A stretch of DNA of 19,801 nt, from positions 1 to 19,801 of the forward strand of contig JAIVHN010000210.1 of assembly GCA_020201015.1 (NCBI GenBank), given 5' to 3'. A program made the translations under genes and the position numbers. This document shows positions 1 to 7,830 of this stretch, piece by piece (the first letter of the stretch is position 1; each line of letters begins with the position of its first letter). The notes below the pieces were generated by a model, which was not told the origin of the DNA, did no database searches, and was given only the letters and a program-made list of their open reading frames with translations. This DNA comes from Spirochaeta sp. GTDB lineage: Bacteria > Spirochaetota > Spirochaetia > DSM-27196 > SLAA01.

Positions 1-1532
1 GGTACGTAACGACTGGCCAAAACCGGGACCAGGAAGATGGCAACCAGCAGTGAGGAGGCAAGCGAGATGACTACCGTAAAGGCCAGCCCGGAAAACAACT
101 CCCCTATGAACTCAAGCCGGTCGCGGAAAATGGCAATAGGCAGGAACACACAGATGGTTGTCAGCGTCGAGGCCACAATAGGCGTAATCATTTCCTGTGA
201 ACCCAGCACTGCGCTGGCGGTAAGCTTTGCCCCTTTTTCACGATACCTATAAATGTTTTCAAGAATAACAATAGAGTTATCTACCAGCAGTCCCACGCCA
301 AGTGCCAAACCGGCAAGTGTCATGATGTTCAGCGTCAAGCCAAAGAAGAACATAAACATGAGGGTGATAATGATTGATGCGGGAATTGAAATTGCAATGA
401 CCAATGTGGTTTTAATTGAGCGGAGAAAGACAAAGAGTATCAGAACTGCGAGGCCCGCGCCTCCTACAGCCTGACGCGAGACCGTCTCCAAGGAGTCACG
501 AATAATCTCGGTGGTATCTTGCAGCGCGCTGATCTGCATATCAAGCGGCAGAGCCTCGTTAATTGCTGGCAGGCGCTCATACACGTTGTCGGCTGTCTGC
601 ACAGAATTGGTGCCGCTCTGCTTTTGAACGATAACGAACACACCAGGGCGCCCATTGATATACACGGCATTTGTTTCACGACGCAAGCCCTCGTAGACCT
701 CAGCAATGTCTCCGAGACGAACGACGATGTTTGCTCCGCTAGCGTCAGCGCCTCCGGTAGCTCCGCCAAAGCCCATTGCAGAGCCCCCACCGCGGGTTGC
801 AACAACGGCGTTTCGAATATCCTCAATAGAACGGAACTCGCCTGCTGTGCGGATCAGTAGATTATTGTCGCCTTCGGTTATGCTTCCTGCTGAAACCTGC
901 GCGTTCTGAGTACGAAGCGCCTGGGCAATCTGGTTAAAGGTTAAGTTGTACGCCTCAAGCCGATTCTGAGGTATCTCCACCCTAATGATTCGCTCACGTC
1001 CACCCTGAACACTGGCAAGTGCAACACCCTCAATTTGCTCTATGCGCGGCTGTATCGTATTAACAGCAATTTCGCGCAGCTCCTCCGGCGAACGGTTGCC
1101 GGACACCTCCAGCTGGAGTATAGGAATTTGCGAAGGGTCAAACTTGAAAATCTGGGGTGAGCTGGCCTCGTCCGGCAGATTGTTGCGGACAAACTCCAGC
1201 CGGTCACGAACATCATTGGCCGCCTCCACCATGTCGGTACCCCAGACAAACTCTAAAATTAACTGACTCCGTCCCTCGGACGAGGTCGAGCTAATACGGT
1301 CTATATTGCTGACGTTGCTCAAAAAAGACTCAAGCGGCCGAGTAAGATTCCGCTCCACCTCCTCCGGCCCGGCCCCTTCATAGGTGCTCGTGAGTACGAG
1401 TACCGGCGGCTCAATCTCTGGGAAGAGGTCAATGGGAATATCAAGCGATGTATACAATCCAAAACCAAGCACCAGTGCGAACAGCACAAAAAAGGTAGTC
1501 GGCCTGTTAACAACTCTGCGTGTGAGACTCAT
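1..1532 (-). CDS. RND-family efflux transporter, N-terminal 510 residues (3' end beyond window)
   Basis: Proton-driven inner-membrane efflux pump of the AcrB/HAE type, expected to work as a trimer with the adaptor and TolC-like protein encoded just upstream. My own translation gives an unbroken frame of 510 residues running off the left edge; full-length relatives are about 1,000-1,050 residues. Visible in order: TM1 (about residues 11-30), a PN-type porter start with 'DLFPEIEPP', the periplasmic porter region, then a TM2-TM5 block from about 355. The TM4 signature reads GLLVDNSIVILENIY, with D418 and N419 where AcrB has Asp-Asp. A Gly/Ala-rich insertion (about 246-267) interrupts the porter domain. 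The start at 1532 lies 9 bases after the adaptor stop and has a G-rich Shine-Dalgarno (GGGGGG) just upstream. Substrate range cannot be told from the sequence. Confidence 0.93.
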   Translation of the reverse strand, partial: MSLTRRVVNRPTTFFVLFALVLGFGLYTSLDIPIDLFPEIEPPVLVLTSTYEGAGPEEVERNLTRPLESFLSNVSNIDRISSTSSEGRSQLILEFVWGTDMVEAANDVRDRLEFVRNNLPDEASSPQIFKFDPSQIPILQLEVSGNRSPEELREIAVNTIQPRIEQIEGVALASVQGGRERIIRVEIPQNRLEAYNLTFNQIAQALRTQNAQVSAGSITEGDNNLLIRTAGEFRSIEDIRNAVVATRGGGSAMGFGGATGGADASGANIVVRLGDIAEVYEGLRRETNAVYINGRPGVFVIVQKQSGTNSVQTADNVYERLPAINEALPLDMQISALQDTTEIIRDSLETVSRQAVGGAGLAVLILFVFLRSIKTTLVIAISIPASIIITLMFMFFFGLTLNIMTLAGLALGVGLLVDNSIVILENIYRYREKGAKLTASAVLGSQEMITPIVASTLTTICVFLPIAIFRDRLEFIGELFSGLAFTVVISLASSLLVAIFLVPVLASRYV

Positions 1533-1541
1533 GACGCCCCC

Positions 1542-2500
1542 CTACCTGACCGACGCTTCGCGCGGCAATGGGTCGATCTCGGTCACAATATTCACGCGTG
1601 CCGAGTCATCAAGCAGGTTCTGTCCTTGAACTACGACCAGTTCTCCACCGGAGAGTCCCTCAAGGATCTCAATGGTTTCGTCAATTTCAATTCCAGTCGC
1701 GACTGGTCGCCGTTCGACACGCACTTCGCTGGAGTCAACATCTTCCTCTTGCTCACCGTTTACTACGAGAAAAACAAAGTCTTCGTCAAAACGCCGTACA
1801 ACCGCATGTGCTGGCAGTTTTACTGTATCGCTCTTTTCCTGCGTGATGAGGCGAACCTGCGCAAACATCCCCGGCCGTACCCGTGAGTCGGCAGTCTCAA
1901 GTCGTAATGTAAGCTCCATAGTTCGTGACTGCGGATCCAAGACCGGACTGGTCTCGGTTATCCGCGCATTAAAGCGTGCATCGGGATACGCGCTCAGACT
2001 CACAATTGCGCGTCCACCAAGGTTCACGCTCCCTATGTAGCGCTCCGGAATGTGTGTCCGAATTTGAAGGTCGGTGGTAGTTGCAATACGAGCCACCGGT
2101 TGCCCCGCGGCACGCGTGCCCCAACCTGCGTGGGCAGCGACACCACGGTGCCAGATATCGGTGCGCGTACGGGGCTCGGGGTGAATCGTTGGCCCGGTCG
2201 GGACGGGTCTATCTCTGCAACCACTTGGCTGCGTTCAACGCGTTGCCCAATTCGTACTGGAATTGAGGTGACCTCGCCTACCGTCTCGGCAAACACATCT
2301 ACCGCGGAGCTTGTCTCAACGTCCCCGTTTACCCTCAGGTAATCAAACATCTCTCCACGCACTGCGGTACTTACCCCAACCGGGAATACCGTCTCTTCAG
2401 GTTCCTGCTCGCCTACCGGTTCTTCGCCTCGACCGCCAGCGAACTGCCCGCAGCTGGCAAGCACCAGGCCAGCACTAAGAAGCACAAAAAATTTCTTCAT
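1542..2500 (-). pseudogene. Periplasmic adaptor lipoprotein (membrane fusion protein), hairpin-less BesA type, frame broken by one base
   Basis: The adaptor should bridge the RND pump and the TolC-like channel. It starts at 2500 with a lipoprotein signal peptide whose lipobox is L14-A-S-C17, followed by an acidic linker and a lipoyl half-motif. At codon 133 (about 2102-2106, a CCCC run on the plus strand) the frame is lost; restoring one base joins it to a second frame ending at 1542 (VARIATTTDLQ..., beta-barrel and membrane-proximal domains), giving about 319 residues. Both halves match the family and abut without overlap loss, so a one-base deletion or sequencing error is most likely. The two lipoyl halves are separated by only about 20 residues (EIDPSRPGQRFTPSPVRAP), so there is no coiled-coil hairpin; Borrelia BesA is a known adaptor of this kind. 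If the break is real, the pump is probably inactive. The second half has no evident own ribosome site. Confidence 0.85.
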
Positions 2501-2533
2501 CTTATTATTTACTCCGTTCCTTGAAATTGAAAA

Positions 2534-4036
2534 TCATTCTTGCTCAACAGACTCGAGCCGCGTAAGGTCGTGCAGTTCAGTGCCCAGCTGAAACTCCAAA
2601 TCTAGGAGAAGCTCGATGTAGCGTTTACGTTGCTCCAGTAAGTCGATCTGTGCTTCGTCAAGGTCGATTTCGGCGTCGCGCACCTCATTCAGTGTACGGA
2701 GACCGGCATCGTAAGACTCTTGTGCCAACTCAAGAGCTCGCCCTGCAAGTCGAACATTGAGCTCCTGCACCTCAATTGTACGTTCCGTTGTTTCTATACC
2801 GCGCAAGAGTCCAGCAAGTTGTGTCTCCACCTGGCGGTATGCGTCGCTCAGTCCAAGCCGTGACTTTTCGAGGTCGGTGCGCGCATTCTGAATTGCGGTA
2901 CCCGGCTGCGATACCGGAATGAAGCCCGAGAGCGGCACAATCATAGTAACGCTGAACTGCCCGCCACGATCCCAGTTACCGGTGTCAGTGACATCGCTTG
3001 AGAACGGGTTGCCGGGGAGATTTCCTGCGGTGTTAAACGTAGGTCCCTCGGTGTACCCCAGACGCAGCGTCGGATACCGCTGGGCACGCGAGTCAGCAAA
3101 AGCAATTTCGTTGCCAGCAACCGCTTGCCGTTGTAGGCGAATGGTGGGGTTCCGCCCCACCAGCTGCATAAGGGTCTCGGTCTCCGGCAACTCAACAGTC
3201 TCGCTTGCCAGTGAACCAGCCAGCTCAATCTGGGTTGTTCGAGAAATACCAAGCACTTGTTTAAAACCCAGTAGTGAGTTGTCGTACTCTGCTTCCGCTC
3301 CCAACACCCGAGCACGTGCGGCCTCAACGGCGACCTGGGTCTGAAGTAGACTCAACTCGTCAATGAGTCCGTTGTCAAAGTTAATCTGTGCGTCCTCGTA
3401 ACGACGAACTGCGGAGTCCAAGCGTTGTTCGGCAAGTTGGTACTGCTCCCACTGCAACAATATGTCGTAAAAGGCTTTGCGCACCTCAAGCTCGAGCTGT
3501 GCCTGTGCAATTTCAAGTGAGATGCGCCCGGTCTCGTAGTCAAGCTGCACCGCACGAATACCCTGGAAAACACGCAGGTTGAGAATGAGTTCGGCCTCAA
3601 GCTGCGGGCGCAGCACCCAACGTCCGACATCGTCCTCGTCTGGTGACTCGACCGGCCCAAGAGGGGATGTCAAAGGCAAATTATCACGCGGGTTCTCGTG
3701 CGGCCGCGACAGGGTTGCGCTCGCACTCAGCTCAGGAATGAAGACGTTCCAGGCGCGATTGTCGGCACGATAGCGCTTAATCAGATCAAGCTCCTCGGAG
3801 CGTATATCCAGATTGTTATCGAGCGCCAGTACGACGGCGGCTTCAACCGACAAGGGCAAAGGCGACTCGGCTTCGGTTGCGGAACCGCCTTCACTCTGCA
3901 GTACCGCTGAATCCTCAGACTGTGCCACGACGACCTGCGGTGCCACCAGCGCCCCAAGCGCAAAGAGCCCCAGGGCGGTAACCAGGGCGCCAGCAGAAAC
4001 TGGGCCACGCCTTTGTGATGCGTATACATGTATCAT
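2534..4036 (-). CDS. TolC-family outer membrane efflux protein
   Basis: Outer-membrane channel component, 500 residues, the usual size for TolC/OMF proteins. The first 40 residues look like a signal peptide (hydrophobic 'ALVTALGLFALGALVAP' core, cleavage probably near VVVA-Q). Two repeated outer-membrane efflux domains follow (roughly 60-270 and 275-490), rich in Gln, Glu and Ala heptads as expected for the alpha-barrel, including the 'LLQTQVAVEAARARVLGAEAEYDNSLLGFKQVLG' type helix (split here only for description) and a late 'YDAGLRTLNEVRDAEIDLDEA' helix. The start codon overlaps the regulator stop as ATGA (4033-4036), so the channel is translationally coupled to its regulator. The adaptor starts 33 bases downstream. 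Order channel-adaptor-pump is the besC-besA-besB order. Confidence 0.92.
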   Translation of the reverse strand: MIHVYASQRRGPVSAGALVTALGLFALGALVAPQVVVAQSEDSAVLQSEGGSATEAESPLPLSVEAAVVLALDNNLDIRSEELDLIKRYRADNRAWNVFIPELSASATLSRPHENPRDNLPLTSPLGPVESPDEDDVGRWVLRPQLEAELILNLRVFQGIRAVQLDYETGRISLEIAQAQLELEVRKAFYDILLQWEQYQLAEQRLDSAVRRYEDAQINFDNGLIDELSLLQTQVAVEAARARVLGAEAEYDNSLLGFKQVLGISRTTQIELAGSLASETVELPETETLMQLVGRNPTIRLQRQAVAGNEIAFADSRAQRYPTLRLGYTEGPTFNTAGNLPGNPFSSDVTDTGNWDRGGQFSVTMIVPLSGFIPVSQPGTAIQNARTDLEKSRLGLSDAYRQVETQLAGLLRGIETTERTIEVQELNVRLAGRALELAQESYDAGLRTLNEVRDAEIDLDEAQIDLLEQRKRYIELLLDLEFQLGTELHDLTRLESVEQE

Positions 4037-5319
4037 GTGATAACTCCTTCGTGTCCCGCAGCGTCACTCGACGCTACGGCGGCGGCCTCCAAGCCGCCCA
4101 TAGATAGTGTGTAAATGCTGCGCATATGTCGGTGCAGTTCAGGTTCGGAACTAATGTCCGGTCGGAAGAAGGCTGCATCATGCATTACATAGAGATTGAG
4201 ATAACTCACCACAGTCACGAGTTCATGAGCGCCAGCGCGCATCTGCCCCTCATTGAGCGCGTTCTGCAGGAAAGCAAAAGCGTTAAAGGCCCGCTCACGC
4301 GTGACCGAGTCCAGCTCGATTTCGAGATTCTGCGCCCGGAACCAGTGGGTGATTGTCAGCAGTTCCGGGTTCTGGAGCATGTACGCCGATGTTACAATGA
4401 GAAAGGCGTAGAGCCGGTCTTCAACACTCTGAAATTGCTCCATGCGTGCAAGCAGAACGTCAAAGAAATGCATGCGCATGCGCTGCACCATCTTTGCCAA
4501 CATCTCGTCTTTGTTTTTAAAGTAGAAGTAGAGACTGCTTTTACTCATTCCTACTTTTTCAGCAATTCGTTCAATGGTTGCCTCAAAGAGTCCTACCTCA
4601 GCAACCACATCCGAAATAGCCGTAAGTATGCGGTCACTCTCAATGCGACCATCAATGCCGACATGGCTTAGTGATTCAACCCGCGTGAAATTTGGAGTCT
4701 TAACCGCGTCTTGCACGAGTAGCCCCTGCATGCACACGTGATAACTGCGGGCTATGGATGTCTCAATTGCCGCGGTTTCCCGCGAATGCCGATCCAGCGG
4801 AAGTAAATCTTCATCTATATAACCGACCATTGACCAGAAAACACCGCTGAACATAACAAAATGGCCGGTGGAGGCAAGCAGCTCTGGATCTGCCTCCGGA
4901 TAGCGTCGCCGCACTGCCAACTCAAGCCGTTGGTGCTGTACCCGGAAAAGCGCGCCAAGATCTTCGCGGGTAAGTCCGACAGGCCCAATCAACTGCGTGA
5001 CAAAAAACGCCGCGTACTCGGGCTGTTCGGCAAAGAAGAGGTTCATTACTTCGACAAAACCATGCACCAACTCTTCCAGGTTTTGGTCGCCTTCTGCGTC
5101 AACAAGCTGTTCTGAGAGCCGAGTATAGTCGGCAACGAAGCGATCCTGCATAGCGAGCATGAGTTCATCTTTATTCTTGAAATAACGGTACAGCGCTGGC
5201 TTAGTAAGCGCCAGCTCCTCGGCCAAGGTGGTCAGACTCATGTCGGTAAACCGAGTAGCCCCCCAAACCTTGAACGCGGTTCTTATTATGTGCAGCCGTT
5301 GTTGTTCTTTTTTGCTCAC
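4033..5319 (-). CDS. Tandem TetR-family regulator: two complete TetR units in one 428-residue chain
   Basis: Probable local repressor of the efflux operon. Ordinary TetR proteins are about 190-230 residues with one N-terminal helix-turn-helix. Here there are two: residues about 8-55 (IIRTAFKVWGATRFTDMSLTTLAEELALTKPALYRYFKNKDE, described in part) and about 226-276 (ILTAISDVVAEVGLFEATIERIAEKVG then KSSLYFYFKNKDE), each followed by an all-helical ligand-binding region. Both recognition helices keep the typical 'LYxYFKNKDE' end, so both DNA-binding units look intact. The chain could act as a covalent pseudo-dimer. Start: GTG at 5319, preceded by AAAGGGA at about 8 bases; no better in-frame ATG upstream. 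The stop overlaps the TolC-type start. A palindrome lies 14-31 bases before the start codon, suggesting autoregulation. No internal stop or frame problem was seen that would separate the two halves. Confidence 0.9.
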   Translation of the reverse strand: MSKKEQQRLHIIRTAFKVWGATRFTDMSLTTLAEELALTKPALYRYFKNKDELMLAMQDRFVADYTRLSEQLVDAEGDQNLEELVHGFVEVMNLFFAEQPEYAAFFVTQLIGPVGLTREDLGALFRVQHQRLELAVRRRYPEADPELLASTGHFVMFSGVFWSMVGYIDEDLLPLDRHSRETAAIETSIARSYHVCMQGLLVQDAVKTPNFTRVESLSHVGIDGRIESDRILTAISDVVAEVGLFEATIERIAEKVGMSKSSLYFYFKNKDEMLAKMVQRMRMHFFDVLLARMEQFQSVEDRLYAFLIVTSAYMLQNPELLTITHWFRAQNLEIELDSVTRERAFNAFAFLQNALNEGQMRAGAHELVTVVSYLNLYVMHDAAFFRPDISSEPELHRHMRSIYTLSMGGLEAAAVASSDAAGHEGVIT

Positions 5320-5332
5320 GTACTATCCCTTT

Positions 5333-5350
5333 GAATGTTAACGAACATTC
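5333..5350. promoter_or_regulatory. Candidate TetR operator, perfect 7-base inverted repeat
   Basis: GAATGTT-AACG-AACATTC is a perfect inverted repeat with a 4-base spacer. A second, overlapping near-palindrome (TTAACGAAC / GTTCACTTAA, one base off) extends to 5360. It sits directly before the tandem TetR start and downstream of the likely start of its transcript, a standard place for autorepression. The link to this regulator is inference from position. Confidence 0.55.
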
Positions 5351-5358
5351 GTTCACTT

Positions 5359-5387
5359 AAGTTAATGCTTGTTCTACGGAGAGACAA
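5359..5387 (-). promoter_or_regulatory. Candidate promoter for the regulator/efflux operon
   Basis: On the minus strand TTGTCT (4 of 6 to the -35 consensus) is followed after 17 bases by TAACTT (3 of 6 to -10). Transcription would begin near the palindrome at 5333-5350. The match is moderate, so this is a proposal only. Confidence 0.35.
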
Positions 5388-5442
5388 GGGGTTTTGTCGG
5401 TCAATTTTCGTCTGCTCAAGCTACAGTAGTAGCCAGGTGTAG

Positions 5443-5461
5443 CGTCCTACAGCTTAGGACG
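5443..5461 (+). other. Perfect 7-bp hairpin upstream of formate-tetrahydrofolate ligase
   Basis: CGTCCTA-CAGCT-TAGGACG forms a 7-bp stem with a 5-base loop. No T-run follows, so it does not look like an intrinsic terminator. It lies just before the -35 box of the candidate fhs promoter and could be an operator. I could not match it to a tetrahydrofolate riboswitch. Confidence 0.4.
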
Positions 5462-5469
5462 ATATTCCG

Positions 5470-5498
5470 TTGACGGCTTGCCCACGCGGGCTTAGAGT
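5470..5498 (+). promoter_or_regulatory. Candidate sigma-70 type promoter for fhs
   Basis: TTGACG (5 of 6) and TAGAGT (4 of 6) with a 17-base spacer, ending about 48 bases before the ATG. The spacer contains a small inverted repeat (GCCC/GGGC). A purine-rich ribosome site (AAGAGG) lies about ten bases before the start at 5547. Confidence 0.5.
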
Positions 5499-5546
5499 AA
5501 AGTAATTGTTTTGAACTCGCACAACAAATAAAGAGGCAGAAAAATC

Positions 5547-7067
5547 ATGAGCTTTATGTCGGACATTGAAATTGCCCAGCAGGGCAAAATGCAACCAATT
5601 GACCGGATTGCTTCCGCTCTTGGCCTTTCATCAGATGAGATTGAACTTCACGGGAAGTACAAAGCCAAGATATCTATGGCACGAATGCTAGTCCGCAAGA
5701 AAGAGCAGCCCGGCAAGCTGGTACTCGTCACGGCTATAACCCCAACCCCAGCCGGTGAGGGTAAATCTACCACTACCATCGGGCTCGGCATGGCGCTCAC
5801 GAGGCTTGGGAAGAATGCCGCCGTTGCCCTACGCGAACCCTCGCTTGGCCCCTGCTTTGGCGTAAAGGGCGGGGCCGCAGGCGGCGGGTACTCGCAGGTC
5901 CTCCCCATGGAGGAGATTAACCTGCACTTCACCGGCGACATTCATGCGGTGACAACCGCCCACAACCTGCTGTCGGCCATGCTCGACAACCATCTAAAGC
6001 AGGGTAACTCCTTAGGCATTGACACCACACGCATTGCCTGGAAACGCGTCATGGACATGAACGACCGAGCATTGCGCAATATCGTAGTGGGACTAGGAGG
6101 TTCTGCAAACGGAATTCCCCGTGAAGACCATTTCATGATCTCTGTTGCCTCGGAGGCGAACCTGGTGCAAACCTTGGAAAACACATCGGCTTTCATTCAC
6201 GGCGGCCCTTTTGCCAATATCGCCCACGGATGCAACAGCGTCAGCGCAACCTCGCTGGCACTGGATATGGCAGATATCGTCGTTACCGAGGCCGGGTTTG
6301 CCTCTGACCTGGGCGCCGAGAAATTCTGCAACATTAAGTGTCGGGCCGCCGGATTAAAGCCGGATGCGGCAGTGGTGGTTGCCACGGTGCGCGCACTCAA
6401 GATGCATGGCGGAGTTGCAAAACACAACCTGGAAAGCGAAAACACAAACGCCGTGAAGGAAGGACTTGAGAACCTAGATAAGCACATAGAAAACATGGGT
6501 AACTTTGGTCTGGAACCGGTAGTAGCAATTAACGTGTTTCCAACCGACACACCGGAGGAACTGCGCCTGGTGAAGGAACACTGTGAGCGCCGCGGCACAC
6601 GCGTCGCAATTTCCGAGGTTTGGGCCAAGGGTGGCGAAGGCGGCGAAGCTTTAGCCAAGGAAGTATTAGCTATACTCGACAGCGAGAGTTCACACTTTGA
6701 ATACCTGTATGACGAGAAACTGCCTATTGTTGACAAGATTGAGCGCATTGCAACGATGATGTACGGGGCGGATGGGGTGGATATACTCCCGGCGGCAGCA
6801 AAACAGATCCAGAAGTTCACCGAGCAAGGCTACGACAAGCTTCCAATTTGTGTGGCTAAGACCCAGAACTCGCTCTCGGACGATGCAACCCTGAGAGGCC
6901 GCCCACGAGGCTTCCGTGTAACAGTGCGTGAGTTGTCGCTCTCTGCCGGGGCTGGTTTTCTTGTGGCGTATGCTGGAAACATTATGACCATGCCGGGTCT
7001 ACCAAAACGGCCAGCCGCCGCAGGAATAGATATTGACGATTCAGGTCGCATTAGCGGATTATTCTAG
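5547..7067 (+). CDS. fhs: Formate-tetrahydrofolate ligase with an internal in-frame deletion of about 50 residues
   Basis: ATP-dependent enzyme forming 10-formyl-tetrahydrofolate from formate, cytoplasmic, entry point to one-carbon metabolism. N terminus (SDIEIAQQGKMQPI), P-loop (P66-T-P-A-G-E-G-K73-S), 'VALREPSLGP' and 'GVKGGAAGGGYSQV', and the C terminus (SAGAGFLVAYAGNIMTMPGLP ... ISGLF) are all classical. Length is 506 residues against the usual 555-560. The shortfall is in one place: after 'PREDHFMISVASE' (E203, base 6155) the chain goes straight to 'NLVQTLENT', whereas family members carry about 50 residues between these blocks (the 'ILCLA...DLKERLGRIVV...DGKPVTA...' stretch). The frame is kept, with no stop. 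Residues within the core fold are missing, so activity is doubtful unless this is a natural variant or an assembly collapse. Single gene with its own promoter candidate. Confidence 0.92.
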   Translation: MSFMSDIEIAQQGKMQPIDRIASALGLSSDEIELHGKYKAKISMARMLVRKKEQPGKLVLVTAITPTPAGEGKSTTTIGLGMALTRLGKNAAVALREPSLGPCFGVKGGAAGGGYSQVLPMEEINLHFTGDIHAVTTAHNLLSAMLDNHLKQGNSLGIDTTRIAWKRVMDMNDRALRNIVVGLGGSANGIPREDHFMISVASEANLVQTLENTSAFIHGGPFANIAHGCNSVSATSLALDMADIVVTEAGFASDLGAEKFCNIKCRAAGLKPDAAVVVATVRALKMHGGVAKHNLESENTNAVKEGLENLDKHIENMGNFGLEPVVAINVFPTDTPEELRLVKEHCERRGTRVAISEVWAKGGEGGEALAKEVLAILDSESSHFEYLYDEKLPIVDKIERIATMMYGADGVDILPAAAKQIQKFTEQGYDKLPICVAKTQNSLSDDATLRGRPRGFRVTVRELSLSAGAGFLVAYAGNIMTMPGLPKRPAAAGIDIDDSGRISGLF

Positions 7068-7090
7068 AGCTAGTCCAGAGGTATTTTCTC

Positions 7091-7112
7091 GTTGTCTTAG
7101 AGCAACATTTTT
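7091..7112 (+). terminator. Weak candidate terminator after fhs
   Basis: GTTG...CAAC short stem (4-5 bp with mismatches in the loop side) followed by A-TTTTT, 24 bases after the fhs stop. It runs into the 3' end of the convergent gene. The stem is short and the call is tentative. Confidence 0.25.
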
Positions 7113-7830
7113 ACACATGGAATCGGCGGCGGAGATCAATCCGCCGCGCAATTCCATACTGCACATACAAGAGAAAGCCTGCAGGCGGCAGCAGCGCGCC
7201 AGCAACAATTGCGCTCCAGCCAAATGCAGGCACACCCGCACCGCTCAGGTTCATGGTAATGACAACATCGACCCCAACACAGAACACCACAATACCGGCC
7301 AGCACGAAAGCCCCGACATTGGCACCTTTTCTTTTGACCTTCAGTGATGCCGCTACCACCACACTACAGACAACTGCAAGCACCACAAGAATCGGCAATC
7401 CGACCGAGTAAAACCACCATGGCGAACCATGAAGATTATCCACCACCCAGAGGAACCCGGCACTAACCGTTACGTAGAAAAAAACAATTGCGACTACCCG
7501 CCCAAGCAGGAGCAACGGAATAACCGCGTACGCCCACGCAGTTAACAATGCGGCCGCAGCATACAACGACCAGTCAAGTGCACCATTTTGAACAAGGTCG
7601 ATAATAAGAACTACTAACAGCGGAGTGAAAAAAACCAGCGACAACAGGTACAGAGCAAATCTTCGTCTGTACTCAGCCGGAAGCTGGACGTGCTCCTCCT
7701 TGTAATCAACCTGCGCGTACTCAGGCATGCCCCCGGGGTCACGCGCCAACGCTTGTATGGGTGCACGACAGAGCGGACAGCTCGTTGCTTTGGGGTCTAC
7801 CTCGACCCCACAATGTGAACAGTACGGCAC
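7111..7830 (-). CDS. Zinc-ribbon six-helix membrane protein, DUF6320-like
   Basis: 239 residues. The N terminus holds a CxxC-(10)-CxxC zinc ribbon (C4, C7, C18, C21: PYCSHCGVEV...SCPLCRAP). After a linker, six hydrophobic segments follow (about 56-78, 85-108, 112-132, 137-165, 170-195, 205-230), so it is an integral inner-membrane protein with a cytoplasmic zinc knuckle. The function of this family is not known to me. Start is GTG at 7830 with a strong GGGGAGG ribosome site six bases away, and it shares one base with the stop of the acyltransferase upstream, so the two are translationally coupled. The pairing of this type of protein with an 'alcohol acetyltransferase-like' condensation-fold enzyme is seen in other bacteria (from memory), suggesting a joint role, perhaps presenting or moving a lipid substrate. 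Confidence 0.8.
   Translation of the reverse strand: MPYCSHCGVEVDPKATSCPLCRAPIQALARDPGGMPEYAQVDYKEEHVQLPAEYRRRFALYLLSLVFFTPLLVVLIIDLVQNGALDWSLYAAAALLTAWAYAVIPLLLLGRVVAIVFFYVTVSAGFLWVVDNLHGSPWWFYSVGLPILVVLAVVCSVVVAASLKVKRKGANVGAFVLAGIVVFCVGVDVVITMNLSGAGVPAFGWSAIVAGALLPPAGFLLYVQYGIARRIDLRRRFHV

Noticed and set aside
4126..4671. 181-residue plus-strand frame inside the TetR gene
   Set aside because: Antisense to the second TetR unit; no ribosome site or recognisable domain.
5388..5546. Tetrahydrofolate riboswitch upstream of fhs
   Set aside because: Only a simple 7-bp hairpin is visible; the paired helices and junction of known tetrahydrofolate riboswitches could not be traced.
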